This document shows, piece by piece, positions 22,951 to 35,384 of a DNA stretch of 64,000 bases. Each line of letters opens with the position of its first letter. The stretch's first letter is position 1. The stretch spans positions 374,366 through 438,365 of the forward strand of contig NW_006768824.1 in assembly GCF_000204055.1 (NCBI RefSeq), read 5' to 3'. The stretch is from Melampsora larici-populina 98AG31. Lineage: Eukaryota > Basidiomycota > Pucciniomycetes > Pucciniales > Melampsoraceae. The position numbers and the translations under genes were made by a program. The notes below the pieces were generated by a model. It was not told the origin of the DNA. It did not search any database and saw nothing but the letters and a program-made list of their open reading frames with translations.

Positions 22951-24134
22951 CTATTGTGCGTGTTTTTTGCCGGATGGACCTGCTACTTCATCAGGGGTGG
23001 TTTGATTGCTGGAGCCAGAGCCAACCATGGTGCTGGACAACGGTGTTGACAAAGGGAATTGCGCACTGGCTGTGTTGAAGGTGGCCGACGTGATTCCTGC
23101 AACTGAGCCTGTTGGCGAAGTGAAATGCCAGGAAGGTGTTGGCTTGAATCTGCTCCAAACGAGGGTTAGCAAATGATATGTGTGGCATTCACTTAGATCG
23201 GAGGTGGTACTTACTTCTTTGGTTGCTTAAAGGGGCCCTCAACATTGCCGTTCCTGGCGGGAGCTTGGGTGGCTATTTCTTGGAAACCGGTAGTCATGTG
23301 AACCTTGTTTGCCTAGTAGGATGCGCATCAGCATAGGGAGGTGAGGAGCATGTTAAGATGCATGACTGACAACAATAACATAGCACGATGTACTCTCTTT
23401 GTAATCCCGCATGTACCCGTGGAATTGGCATTTGCGGCCAATCTTGACGTATCCCGCTATCTTCGCAAGGTTTGGTGTTGGACGAACCCTGTATTCAACC
23501 CAACAGGATTGAGCCGTTTTCATCTACGAGAGAAGTTAGCAAGTATGTCAGATTAAGACAGTAGACCCAAGAACTTGAACTAACGACAGGATGGTAGTCA
23601 GTGTGTTGGACTGTGAAGACAGTGGTTTGGATGGGGTCTTGGTCCGGTGATTTCTTCATGTACTGACAACACTCTTCCACAATAGAGTTGATTTCGACAA
23701 CAATACCTAAACCAGTGACGCCAATGTTGTCCACTAAATCGCCTTGAAAGTCTTTGATGGGGCCTATCATGGCAACGTCACTTCCTTCAAAAATTAGCTG
23801 GTTGGCCTTGGTGTCAGGCGTGTTCGAAGGGAACAGGGCACCACGTAAAAAGTACACGTGTTTCTCCAGCATTTTGAACTGTGCAACGCTGAAGCCTTTG
23901 GCCATGATTTTGTACAGCAAGGGTTCTTGTTGATCTGCGCCGCTGCATCCAATCGAGATCACGTAGGTTCTGTACTCGGACCGCCAACCGTTGTCTGGGG
24001 AGATCTGACCACAGGAAGCAAATCATTAGCACAATGCAGAAACAAGAATGGCAACAAGGAGATACCTTCTCTTCAATCTCAAAATTGCCCAATACATAAA
24101 TGCCTCTGTAAGTTGCGGGATTGATATCGGTCAT
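22951..24134 (-). CDS. Unrecognised 309-aa protein, possibly OB-fold
   Basis: Five exons read on the minus strand: 24134-24066, 24004-23585, 23523-23380, 23312-23215 and 23149-22951. All have GT-AG junctions and correct phases. The protein starts MTDINPATYRGIYVLGNFEI, has a conserved-looking core (FQGDLVDNIGVTGLGIVVEI, TTVFTVQHTDYHP, YRVRPTPNLAKIAGYVKIGRK, QFHGYMRDY) and ends in a Ser/Thr-rich disordered tail. The alternating beta pattern around IGRKCQFHGYM could be an OB-fold, but I recognise no family and assign no function. It is flanked at a distance by inverted copies of a short repeat and could belong to a mobile element. It has no in-frame stops. Confidence 0.62.
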
Positions 24135-25235
24135 GGCTGCGAGGCTATATGATACTTCGCCTGTGGCTACCTGCGTAGGGAGACTGATTGTAAGCTATGG
24201 ATCAAGAAAATGCGCGCAGGGGATGGAGAGTTATTACGTCTGGATCGTGGTTCTGTTTGATAATGAAGTCACTATTAGGATGTAGCTGACCAGAAAGCGA
24301 GGGGACTACCAAGCATCATGCGTTACTTATACTCGCAAATGAGGGTCTGCCTTGAGAGATTTGTGATAAGTGGCTGACGGGCGACAGGGGTAAAGAAGGT
24401 CCAAACGTGAAATGAGTTGATGGATGTTTATCAAGGAGTATAGTATGCGCGACTTACGCTTGAAGAGAAGGGTCCCATCCTGCCGCACCGTAAGTTGAAA
24501 TGGGAGACACGTGTGAATCCTGAAGCGCGACAAACGCTTGTGAGTGTAAGCGTGTGTGTTTGGCAATGTCTGGCCTGTCCGGCAACAACGTCTTCAGACA
24601 TTGGATTTGATCAGTTATGGCCATCAGACTGATCGCCGAGAAATAGTATTGTCACTTAGATTGTTCGCGCGCAGCGTGCTTGGCGAGTGAGATTCAGCCT
24701 ACAATTGGGCTGTGTGGTGAGTATAGTAGTGGAGAGGCATGGCGACTTCCGTGGCTGGTGTTTGGTAATCTTGTGAATTGAGTTGTGTCAAGTGCTTGTA
24801 GTTGTGGAATTTCCAATCACAAAGATTTGTTAGGATGTCGCGGAAGATGTAAATGTTTGGACGTGTTGGGTGAGTTGTGGCATGAGTTGGTACCTGGATG
24901 CTGAAATATGTGTACACAGGAGGTGTGTTGGCTGATAAATGTCGCCGTGCGCAAGTTGTCGTTCAGAGTAAAGAGGGGTCGCGTAGTTGTAGGTGGCTAC
25001 CATGTTTCATGTTGTCCAAAAAACGGGGAGAGGTCGATGGTTTGGGACGATGACGCTTGGACATACTCCGGTGCTGAAATAAGTGTAGGTACATGAATGT
25101 ATACAAACATGAATGTCGCCATGTGTAAATTGACTGACAGTCGGCGAAAGGTGTCAAGCAATTGGTTGGATGCTGAAATGTGTATAGGCGCTGTTCCCGA
25201 TAAAGTTGTGGTTGTCGCCGTGTGTATGTTGGCGT
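24135..25235. other. Intergenic with degenerate minisatellite
   Basis: No gene was found. From about 24890 to 25235 the phrase GATGCTGAAAT-TGTGTA and, about 40 bp later, GTCGCCGTGTG recur three times at uneven spacing (24896/24938, 25070/25112, 25168/25213). The ORFs on both strands are by-products of this repeat. Confidence 0.5.
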
Positions 25236-25238
25236 ATA

Positions 25239-27845
25239 CACAGTGTCATTTTACTAGTCACTGGCAGGCCAGTGAGTTCCATTCACCTCAATTCAATCTC
25301 AATTTGATGTCAGTTCAATCTCAAATCAATGTCAGTTCAATATCAGATTGACCTCAAAATCAGTTTGAGTGGGGGATATGCATGGGCTGCATATACCTGC
25401 AGATCCGCATTGAGCTAGTTCAGTACTACAGCTTAAAATGAAATTTATCCTCCAAAATCTTCTGGTGGCTTCTTGTTACTTTCTATGTATGGTGTACTGC
25501 ATTCTGAAAGTTTTACAAAACAGATTATATTGCAAAGATTGAGTAGTCTAAAGGTTTTACCTTCCTTGCTTGTTTTGATTCTTCACAAACAAATGTAATA
25601 GCTACTATCAGTCCATTTGATCACAACCCTGGTAATAACTAATCTTTGAATGAAGTTTGGTTCATCTTGTCCTGAAGTTAAAGAACCAAGCCATGCTCTT
25701 AATTCCTTTTGAGATAGTTTAATTGGATCCTGACCTCATCTTAGCTTCTGATTTTAACATTCTGCCACAATTCAATAAAGATACATTTGCAATTTGTTCA
25801 AAAATTCAAGGTCTAGATGATGTATTGACTAAATCTCAATATAACTTGATAATTTCTTTGCAAAAATTCTTGTACTGAGGTAGATGTAGGCGCTCAACTT
25901 CAGCAGGTAAAGTAAGCATAAGCTTGGGGTACAGAAATTTTTATTAACCTCTGAAGGATGAAAATCTTTCCATGAAAAATTCCTTCAGTCTTGATTAATT
26001 GAGGTCTCCAATTTGATCCTGTTTGATTTGCATCAACATCTTGGCATGAAATCCCAAGCAACCCATTGTGGTAATCAAATCATTAGATGATTTGAATCAA
26101 CTCACTACTATTTCATGGCACCTTACATCAACATTATAACCAATATTCCCTTTAACCTTTCCTTCAAACATAAATGTTTTTTGTTTCTTGATCATCTTTC
26201 ACAACTCAATCTTTCATTTTTGTACATGATTTCCCATTTTTCATATTCAAATGCTTTCTGTGTGATTAAATTTCATTTTAGAACATTAGGGTTCAGTGTT
26301 AATTATCCAATTAAACAAACATTACAAGAAAGAAAAATTTGAAGTTTCCAATGACAACAACAAGAACAAGATGCAAGGGAATATAAAAAATAGATGAAAT
26401 TCATTGATTGATTGATTGATTACCTAACCCTACAAAAGAAAATAAACAAAACAAACTAGTAATTGAGTGGGTTGATCTAATTAAAGCTCACTGGAAACAT
26501 TCAAATCAAAATTCAATTAAGAAAGAACTGGAAACACATTTAACAACATAAAGGACACTTCAGTTAGTAAAGAAAGGAATCACAGAAGAGAAGAATCAGA
26601 TGACTTACCATTGGAACATTTCATTTGAAAAAGATTGAATTTAGACAAGTCATAAAGAACAAGGAAAAGAAGAATGAAACAAAATCAAAAAAGTAGAAAG
26701 TAGAAAGATGAATCAATCAATCTAGAAAGCACAAAAGAAATTTAATCAAAATAAAGTGAAGAAAGTAAAAGGAAGAAAGAAGTTGATTAATTTTAGGTAG
26801 AAGAATCAAAAGAAGAGAAAAAAATTAAAAGAAATACAAAAATAGAAATGACTTACCTTTAGAAATTGAACTCGCTTGGTGAAAATAGGAGGTTGAGCCT
26901 GAGGTGAATGATGGAAATAAGCCAAAAGATGAGTGTGGGAACTTGAGTGGTATGTATACACTCCCCCACAAGTCGCGACCTGCAGGGGTGTGTAGATACC
27001 ACTCTAGTGCTAGATTATACACACCTCCACAAGTCGCGACTTGTGGGGGGTGTATATATACCACCCAAGTTCTGGATTTGGGTTTTTGACCAAATTGTAT
27101 TGTTAAACCAGGTATTTCCTGAAGAAGTCATTAAAGGCACAGTCTAATCATTTCAGCTCATATGTATGTTGAACCTTCATGATTTAAGACTTAATCTGAT
27201 CCCTCAACCATACATTCATCATTTCCTTCATAGTTTGAAATTACCATATTTGCAAAAGCCAAAACTACTAGTTTCCAAAGTAAAAAAATACACTTTCCCA
27301 AAACAAAAGTATATCAAAAACCTATGTACAAATAAGATGAAAAGCCCAACATAGTAAATGATATGAATTAAATGAATTATTGACTATTCAAGTAAAAAAT
27401 GTATATATATAACAAACCAATGTATTGATATCACAAACCAAAAAACAACCACTTTATCACCCATCTTGTCCCTTTTCCTATTTTCATTTCTTAATATGAT
27501 AGTTATATCTATGATTATGAAACCTCCTTCCCAACAAAGAATCCCAACATATCTATATAATCAAGAGCTGTCACCTTCTGCTTTATAGGAGAAGTTTTTG
27601 GAAGGGGCTTAGAAGGATATTTGGTTGTGACTCATCTGAAAATCACTCATACCTTCCAAAAATTCTGAGACCTTCATGTGTGGACATGCAACTAAACTTT
27701 ATTTCAGTTCATTTTGGAAGACTGTTTGTCTGCTCCTCTAGGCCAAAAATTGAGATTGGATTGAGATTGAACTGACATTGTTTTGAGATTGGATTGAGGT
27801 GGACGTACTCACTGGCCTGCCGGTAACTAGTAAAATGACACTGTG
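25239..27845. mobile_element. 2.6-kb non-autonomous inverted-repeat element, ATA duplication
   Basis: The ends CACAGTGTCATTTTACTAGT and the complement are matched for about 100 bp inward, including a GGCAGGCCAGTGAGT block and ATCTCAA/TCAGTTCAATC repeats. ATA lies immediately outside both ends (25236-25238 and 27846-27848). A 3-bp duplication with CAC-initial ends suggests a CACTA/CMC-like or unclassified DNA element. The interior is A+T-rich and non-coding and contains a smaller foldback at 26947-27067. Confidence 0.68.
26947..27067. repeat. Nested double hairpin with CACAAGTCGCGAC core
   Basis: Two adjacent imperfect palindromes, each built on CACAAGTCGCGAC(TT/CT)G and flanked by GGTATGTATACAC / GTGTATATATACC-like arms. 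It lies inside the 25239-27845 element and is probably an independent foldback insertion. Confidence 0.65.
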
Positions 27846-27848
27846 ATA

Positions 27849-29731
27849 GATGATGATGGGTAGCAAGTGGTCAGTTGATGCAAATTTGGTTGAGGGCCGG
27901 GTGATTATGTTTGCGGGTGCTTGATGAAAAAGGTGAGAACATTATTTGGCCTGGAGTTATGTGTCATTGGCGACTGGACATAAAATGAGGTGGGCTGGAT
28001 GGAATTGGTAAAGTGTGGTGCGGGAAAATCTTCTTGTCTATCGGGTACATGAGGTTGGCGAGGCATGCGTCATTGGATGTATGTACCTACAATGGATTCT
28101 GTGTGGTGAATGGAGACAATGGTCGATTGTTTAAGCAAACCGGTCTTGGGATTAATTGTTATGATCTCCTGCAATGAAAATTTTATCCCTTTCCCCAGAG
28201 GTTTGACAAAATAGATACTTGCTCAAGCATAATTATTCTGAGGCCAATTGCTTGAGTATCAGTTATATCAGAGTCTTCTGTACTAGAGAACTGTAGCTGC
28301 TAAATTACTGGCCACTAGAATCAGAAGATTTCACAGTGCTTTGACAAATGTGAAAACATGGTCCTTTGTCATAAGTCCCACACTGCTTCTTGCACGCTTC
28401 AAGTGCAGTGAAGTACCTATGACAACCAGACACGCTTTTACCTGTGAGGGGACTTAAGTTTGACTGAAGAAAGTTTCAATCCTGATAAAAGTTTTCTACC
28501 TATTGGTGTAACTTGTGAACCATAGTAACTTTTTGTTCCCCTCTCTGAGAGACTCCTTTCTAACAAAAAAAACCCGAGGAAACCGAGGAATAAGTACTCT
28601 TTCAGGTTCATCCTGAAGTCCATGATTTTGGAGCGTTGTCGAGGGTGTTGACTCATATTTGAAGACTCAGAGTGAGTTATAAATTAGAGAAAAACCTTAG
28701 ACTTCAAGAGAAAGTAGAGGGATGAGTCTTCAGAGTCCTCATTTTTTTTCAATCAATCCATGCGTCTCAGAGAGGCGAACAAAAAACTTCTTTGCCTCAT
28801 AAAAATCTAAAGATGTGGAAAAAAGTTTTATCAGGAAGCCTGCTGTCCCCTGCAAAAACTCATTCCCTTCACAGGCCAAAGCGTGCCTCGTTGTCATTTC
28901 CCTCTGCGCTCGAAGCGTGCGAGACGCGGCCAATTCGCTCGCCAATTCCCGGACTAAGCGGAGGTCTCTCAGGTATCCGAAGCAAGAAAACCCGACTGTA
29001 TCGTAGGTTGTCAAATTCGATGGCCAAAAAATCCCACAGTTTTCTGTCAACCCTGCGATGGGCTTCCTAATTCCTCTGGAGTGAGCTCAACAACACTTTG
29101 GTTCACTGAATTTTAGGGAGTTGATCACTAACATTTGTGCTACTTGGTAGCCTTTTCAAACTTGAAGTATGCTTGGAGATGCTGAGATGAGAAGCTTAGT
29201 CCAGAGTGATTGTGACAGAGCAGTAAGTAGATGATATTTTCAACTTTTGGATGACTTGTATTTTTATTTGGAAAAGGAATTGATTAATTTTTGAGAAGAG
29301 TGGTGAGTGGTGAGTTTGAACTCAATTGGTTTTTCCAGACTTGATTAACTGGTTTTGGTAGAAATCTGATTTATTGCATATTGAAATTGAATTGTACACT
29401 TTCACTTTTAATTTGATTTTACCCCGCTGATTACCTTTCATCGTTACCTTGACAGTTCTCCCTTTCTTTCTTTCTCTCTTTCTCTCATCATCCTCATTCA
29501 TCATCATCATCAAAAACCACTTTCACTATAAACTCACATCGTCATTCTCTTGACTTCATCTGGTTCTGGTGTGAAATTTCATTATCATTCATCTGTGCTT
29601 TGTTTTCTTTCAATCTGTCTTCGATTTGGTTTTTATAATCCACACATTCATTCCAATTCAAGTTTGACTTGTTCAATATCCCTTCGAACTTGATAAACTC
29701 AATCTTCACTTTCGGATCATCCAATCGAGAC
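27849..29731. other. Intergenic repeat patchwork
   Basis: No gene was supported. Dispersed-repeat copies sit at 28350-28450 and 28780-28930 (see 22795-22940). A 25-30-bp inverted pair at about 28526-28555 and 28766-28795 (CCTCTCTGAGAGAC / GTCTCAGAGAGG with AACAAAAA) encloses 210 bp. The TC-rich stretch 29455-29550 just upstream of the next gene may be its promoter or 5' leader. Confidence 0.5.
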
Positions 29732-32273
29732 ATGCTTCATCAACATCAGCATCATCATCATCAACAGCAACTGAAAAAACGATCACCCAAACCTACCACT
29801 ACCACTACCACTACTACCACTTTCGTCGATAATCATCAGTTGAGTTTCAGGTTCTGATTCAATTTATCAAACAATCAATCTAATCCTAGCTTTTCGATTT
29901 AATGCAAACCCAGACTTTCACTTCATTCACTTCAAGCTCGATCTAATCGACTCTTACAACCAACTCGGGTTCGAAAATTAGATTCTGTAGCTGGTGCAAC
30001 TGGTACATCTATCCCTGAATTACCTGGTCGTCATATCTTAGTCCCACCTTGGGCCAGCATTGTTGTCTATTCAGTTATCCTATCATTCTTAATTGTTGGG
30101 TTTTATTCCTTTTTACTTATCAAATCACATCCTTGATTGCTGATCTACTTTTTGTCATCCTATTCTTTAGCTCACCGGAGCTGGTTTCATTTTATCTTGG
30201 AATGCTCGCCGCGAATTCAGACGTAGAGTCGCTATACAAAAAGCCGCAGATGCACTAGACCAACCCGCTGCTCCAATCTCCCGAAAGGATGTCAAATCTT
30301 TCACGCGGCAATCTATCATTCAACTTAACTCCTCTCGAAACCCTTCTACCTATGCTCCACCATTCCGAATCTCTCGAGCCGGCGACCTTTTACCCATCAA
30401 TGTCTTTGATCGTCCCACTAGATACTCTATGGTAGTGGCTGAAGTCGTTCCTAGCCTTGAACAAACAGAGACTGACGACTTTTATCGATTCAGGTCTGTT
30501 TCTTGTAATCTTTATCACGCTCTCACCTTTGATACCTGCACATTTAACTCACTTCCTATTATATTTTAGTCAAACTGCTCAGCGTCCTAGTTTCTGGGAA
30601 TTACGAAAATCACGTGCTATCTCACTAAGTCACCTAGCTGTTCCTCAACTCGAAATCACACCTCATGATCAATCAACCGAACTAGCTGAAGTGCTTGACG
30701 GTGTCAGCTGGGATCGCAATTGTCATTCGACCTTCACTCGCACTCCCGTTCGACGTGACCCTTCTGCATCTTCCTCTGCGCCTACCGATCACACTTTTCA
30801 TGATCCACCTTCATTAGTACCGGTCGCTTTAGAAGATGCGCCTTATCATCCACCCAATCGCTCTACATCCCTTCACAAACATCGCTCTCCGTCTCCCTCC
30901 GGCCAACGAACGAAAAATTCGGAACACCTGTCCGGCCAACTCTTTCAAACGTGAGTATTGCCCTGACTAAGATGGTACACGGATCACTCGATCTGACCCC
31001 GTCCTTTGGTTTCTGTTTACCTACTCCCCAGGTCACGCGATGATTCAGAAGAGCCATCTATTTCACACACACCCACATATGGACTTTCACCCACTCCTAG
31101 CTATATAATGAGAGTTTCAGAGTCCAATGTCGACCCGGATCAAGCTATGGCAGACTATGCAACTAACTCTCAACGTCCCTTATCACCTTGGGCCTCAAAC
31201 TCATCCATGGGTCATTCATTAAATGACACAACTATTCCATCTCGCTCTACGTCACCCCTCAACCTCCCTAGGAAACTCTCCAAGAGAATTTTGCGCAGAC
31301 CATCAAATACGTCAGTGAATTCGCTCCTTGGAGAACCATCAGCTAACTGACACTTCCATTATTTTTATCAAATTTCTATCATCAGTTTGCGAGATGATTC
31401 AGGTGACGGATCTACTAGATCTCAAACTCCTTCATCTGACAAGAGGCCTCACCTGCCTAGCCTCAATACCATGGAGATGAGAGTACCAGAACCCAGCTCG
31501 ATGCCAGTTGACCCAGACAAAGCGATGGCTGAGTATGCGATTAACCGACAGAACAGTGCCTCGACCGCTCCTAATCCTAATAAGGGCCTTCGCATGCTTG
31601 CCAAACTAGACGAAGTTGGATTTACGATGGTAGGACTGGACGAATTGCCCATGGTATCCTCACCCATCTCTCAGTCACCTTCTCCGGCTTCACTCCCGTT
31701 TCAATCTAGCCTGAACCCTTCAATGTCAATGACTCGGAAACCATCAGTGAAAAACTTGCCCCTGATACCCGAACAATCCTTATCAAGACCTAGACCAACT
31801 TTGGAACGATCAGGTTCTAGTGCCGCTCGTAGGAACCCAAGCCTTCCTACCTTGGGATCATCAACATTGGCACCCGCACCATCATTGGTACAAAGATCAG
31901 CTTCTGCAAGGATTGTACATCGTCATCAACGTAGACCTATGCAACTTGAATCAATTGAGGAAACGCAAGCCAAGAGTAACCATCGGAGGTCGGTCTCTTT
32001 GAATGGTCTTCAACCCAAAATGATTCCAATTAACAACACAAGGGTCAGAAGATCACCGTCTTCATCTAATGCACCTGTGATGACAGAGAAGGTGACTGGA
32101 AATAGTGGTATCAGGAGACCTCCACCTAGAATGCCACTTTCTGGTAAGCTTTTCATTACTTTTTTATTTATCCTTTCATGAGTGTCGGAACAGGTTTTAA
32201 TTTATTTTCCTTTTTTTGTCTCTTAGGTACAATGTCATCTGGGGGGGTTAGGAATTCGTCATTTGTTCCTTAA
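29732..32273 (+). CDS. Single-pass membrane protein with long Ser/Pro-rich tail
   Basis: Seven exons: 29732-29850, 29914-30094, 30171-30493, 30570-30950, 31032-31310, 31386-32143 and 32227-32273 (695 aa). The N-terminus is His/Gln/Thr-rich. One transmembrane helix (ASIVVYSVILSFLILTGAGF) near residue 95 is split by an intron and followed by a basic stop-transfer segment (NARREFRRR). The remaining ~580 residues are Ser/Pro-rich and probably cytoplasmic. Exons 5 and 6 both open with an RDDS segment and carry VDPD(Q/K)AMA(D/E)YA, so the tail contains a duplicated module. I recognise no family. The start is the first ATG of the frame, and no frame breaks were seen. Confidence 0.78.
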
Positions 32274-33485
32274 TGATCAATTTTTGGATTCACAGAATAT
32301 GGATTTTTCTTTCACAGGAAGGCAAAAAGAATTTTTTTTGGTGTTGTATAACTTTATAAAGAGAACAGAACTTATCTTGACTCATTATTATTATTATTAT
32401 TATTATCATTATCATGAATTTTTTTGAAAAGTTAATTTTGCTCAATTTTTTTTTATTTATGGACAATCCAATGCTTTATTTTATTTCATTTATCTTTTGA
32501 CAATTGACTTCTGATTTTTGATTTTTGATTTTTGATTTTTTTTGGATGTTGTTTTTTTTCTTCACTATAGCTTTTTTTTTCTCATGACCCTCTCCATCAT
32601 TATTAAATTTGTTTGCATATTTTTTCTTTTTTTACTGGATTTGATTATCTGATTTTTTGATGGGAAGATAATTGTTTTCTTTTTTTTTGCTTTTACTTGA
32701 AAGAAGATACTAGGGAGATTTGGGAATGAAGCAAATATGACAGATGTGCTTCTTTTGCAATATCAGATACAAGCTCAGGGCCATGGAAGGTCTTTTCAAG
32801 ATTGGTTAAAACTATGAAGGGAGGATCACGTCATGAAATTCTTCAACTGCTTGGAAGGGAACAATAAATGATTGATGGAAAATCACAACTGAAGCACAAT
32901 GTCTATTGCCCGAGGCTGTAGCTTGCAACGTGGAAGATCCTGATTCTTGAGATTGTCAGTACGCATGATACATGGGCCAGTCATTGTCCAAGATGTCATT
33001 AGACCCAATGATCTGCCCACAAAGTAGAGGCACATCAGGAAGTATGTAGATCAAAAGAAAGGTGGAGTGGGGATGTCTGTAATGAAAGCTTTTATTCCTT
33101 GAGTCCATCACCCAGTGACTCAGACATCTCATTGGCCTCTGGCTTTAAGGTCGGCCTCTTACAACTCCCCAGAGACGCTGAGAGGTCAGCCAGTAGTCAA
33201 TAAGCCCCACGTAGAGACTTTGTAGTACCACACCGCTAACATCTCCTGTTCTTATGTATGATTTGATGAAGTAACATACACGAAATGGTTTTTCAAGGGT
33301 GCCAGTGAGCTAGTCTTAAGATTGTTCCGTATAAGCTCAAGGCGTTGATCAATGTAACCGGTTAGTCAAGAACGAAATTGTGTTGTAATGGGACCAGTCA
33401 GTCTCGGAAAGTGACTCGTACTTTTTATGTATGATGATCCTTGATGATCATAGCTTCTTGGCAAAAGCATTCTGCCTCTTCAATA
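32274..33485. other. Intergenic, T-rich, with ATT microsatellite
   Basis: The 3' flank of the membrane-protein gene is T-rich. An ATT/ATC microsatellite lies at about 32384-32416 and a short TTTTTGA repeat at 32515-32540. No gene was identified to 33485. Confidence 0.55.
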
Positions 33486-33781
33486 GGTGCTTGCAAACTA
33501 GGAAAAAGTCAAAATGTTCACAAGAAAAAATGTGAACTGTGTAATTGTAATACATCTGATACATCGCTGTAGTGCAATCACAAAGTTCAACTTTGTATTT
33601 GGAGGGGGCCTCCCAGGGCCTCCCTCCTCCTCCCTTGTAGGGCTTCACAATTTTGAAGGAGCAAAAAAGCATGTAATGAAAAACTATGATTGCACTACAG
33701 TCTTGTATTGCATGTATTGTAATTACACAGTTGATGATTTTTCTGGTGAACATCTTGACTTTTTCCTAGTTTGAAAGCACC
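33486..33781. mobile_element. MITE, 296 bp, TA-flanked, ~90-bp inverted ends
   Basis: Inverted arms begin GGTGCTT(G/T)CAAACTAGGA and continue through AACTGTGTAATT and GTAGTGCAATCA. TA lies on both sides (33484-33485 and 33782-33783), as in Tc1/mariner-type MITEs. A GC-rich GGAGGGGGCCTCCC palindrome marks the centre. Short ORFs on both strands are by-products of the symmetry. Confidence 0.8.
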
Positions 33782-34279
33782 TAATGAAGCTCTGATAACT
33801 GTCACAATCTGTGTGAGTCTATGTTTGCTCAACCTGAATTACAATTCAACTTATCTTAGAAGTCAAGAACCTCCATACCCTTCATGAGCACTATAACACT
33901 TATTCAACTCGCATCAAGAAAGGTTAGAAAACTTTATTATCTTCATCTATCACAAGAAAATCTTAGAACCTGTTTATAGTCATACTCTTGCTTTTTTTCC
34001 TATCGGCATCATCAGTTCATAAAAGAAAACGGAAGACAGATTGTAGTTCATTAAATTTATGTCCAAGTTCCATTGGCACTTATCGTTTTGTTGTTCTTTT
34101 CTTACCTCGTAGATTTGGGGATTGAGTTACTCCCATTCACCTTTCCATCTTTGGTGAGTGAATTCCATCATATCTTTTTTTTCTTATATCTTAGGTATCT
34201 TTATGTACCCGGTCATGAGATTCAGAGGCAAGAAGTTGCCGTGTAAATATGTGAAGTTATTTTTCTTACAGAGAAATAA

Positions 34280-34424
34280 GGGCATGTTCACTTGAGGAAA
34301 TTCTGACCAGAAATCATGTTCTGTGAATTTTTTAATGCAAAAATGAAACATGCTTCACCAAATAGACACTTTAAATTTTGTAGAATGTGATTTATCCCCC
34401 AAAATTGCTTGAGTGAACGCGCCC
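34280..34424. mobile_element. Harbinger-like MITE, second copy, TAA duplication
   Basis: Inverted ends GGGCATGTTCACTT and AAGTGAACGCGCCC-like, flanked by TAA at 34277-34279 and 34425-34427. It is homologous along its length to 6671-6801 but has about 14 extra bases after the left end. It is inserted in intron 2 of the LrgAB pseudogene. Confidence 0.85.
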
Positions 34425-34835
34425 TAACTATCATCACAAAATCAAATTTCTTAACACCATTACAGGCAGTGTTTATGATCATCTTGTTTTTTTCATGAAC
34501 ATCATTCATCAAATCTCACCAAATAAGTTATCAAAATGGCACCATGCATTCTTTGGTCCTGCTGCGGATTGGTTGTTGTGAAACATGGGTTTATTTTTCA
34601 CAACTTCCTTTATCCTGTGCGTAATGCTTGTCTATACATGGTTCTCTCTTCACAGTCTGATATCTTCTCCTTGTCGTGCAAGCTCACCAGTAGGAATTTC
34701 TAATGCCTGTCTCAATTAAATCCATCCCATCAGGATTCCAAGACGAGATGCAATGCTAGCAAAGGAGGTTGGTCTGATATGTGCACTCTTCATCCCCTCT
34801 TTCTTGGTGACTTGCATTGGAACAGTTGGTATCTG

Positions 34836-35384
34836 TATGAGTCATTCACACAAAAGCAAAATACGCCGTAGGAGATTAGTGTTTGCTTATAGTGTTAATA
34901 CGAAGAAGTTTGAAACAGATCTTTATTTCTTGACAAAAACATAGTAGACACAAAATGTATACATGAAGAGAGAGATAAAAAGATATGAGAAAAACTACGC
35001 AGAGACAAAAAGATGAGACTATCAGCTTACCTATGAGTCATTCACACGAAAGCAAAATATGCTGTAGGAGATTAGTGTTTGCTTATAGTGTTAATACAAA
35101 GAAGTTTGAAACAGATGAGGATCAAACTTCTTCGACTCATAGGTAGCTCTTTATAGGACAGACACACAGACAGCTGAGAGTTAAAAGAGAAAAGCGCAGA
35201 CCAGAATAAAGTGAGAGACAGTAACCAGGAAACATATCAAATAAAAAAAAAGATTTGAAAAGACACGTATTGAGATGAGCAAATATATGAGAGAAGTGTG
35301 TTAGAGAAAACTGCACATTCATTTGAAATGAAGATAGAAGAGAAAAAACAACTTTATTTGTAGCAAGCAAACCAATAACCAACA
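34836..35384. mobile_element. 549-bp insertion with ATCTG flanks and internal 85-bp repeats
   Basis: It interrupts the pseudogene coding sequence between the GTVGIC and ALNFFW segments of the intact copy. ATCTG is present at both junctions (34831-34835 and 35385-35389). Two 85-bp direct copies starting ATGAGTCATTCACAC lie at about 34837 and 35033, and ACCTATGAGTC / GACTCATAGGT form an inverted pair around the second. A 5-bp duplication would suit an LTR-type insertion (for example a solo LTR), but the ends are not clear TG...CA. Confidence 0.55.

Noticed and set aside
26115..27354. Short plus-strand ORFs inside the 25239-27845 element
   Set aside because: A+T-rich, low-complexity or derived from the nested hairpins; no transposase motifs.
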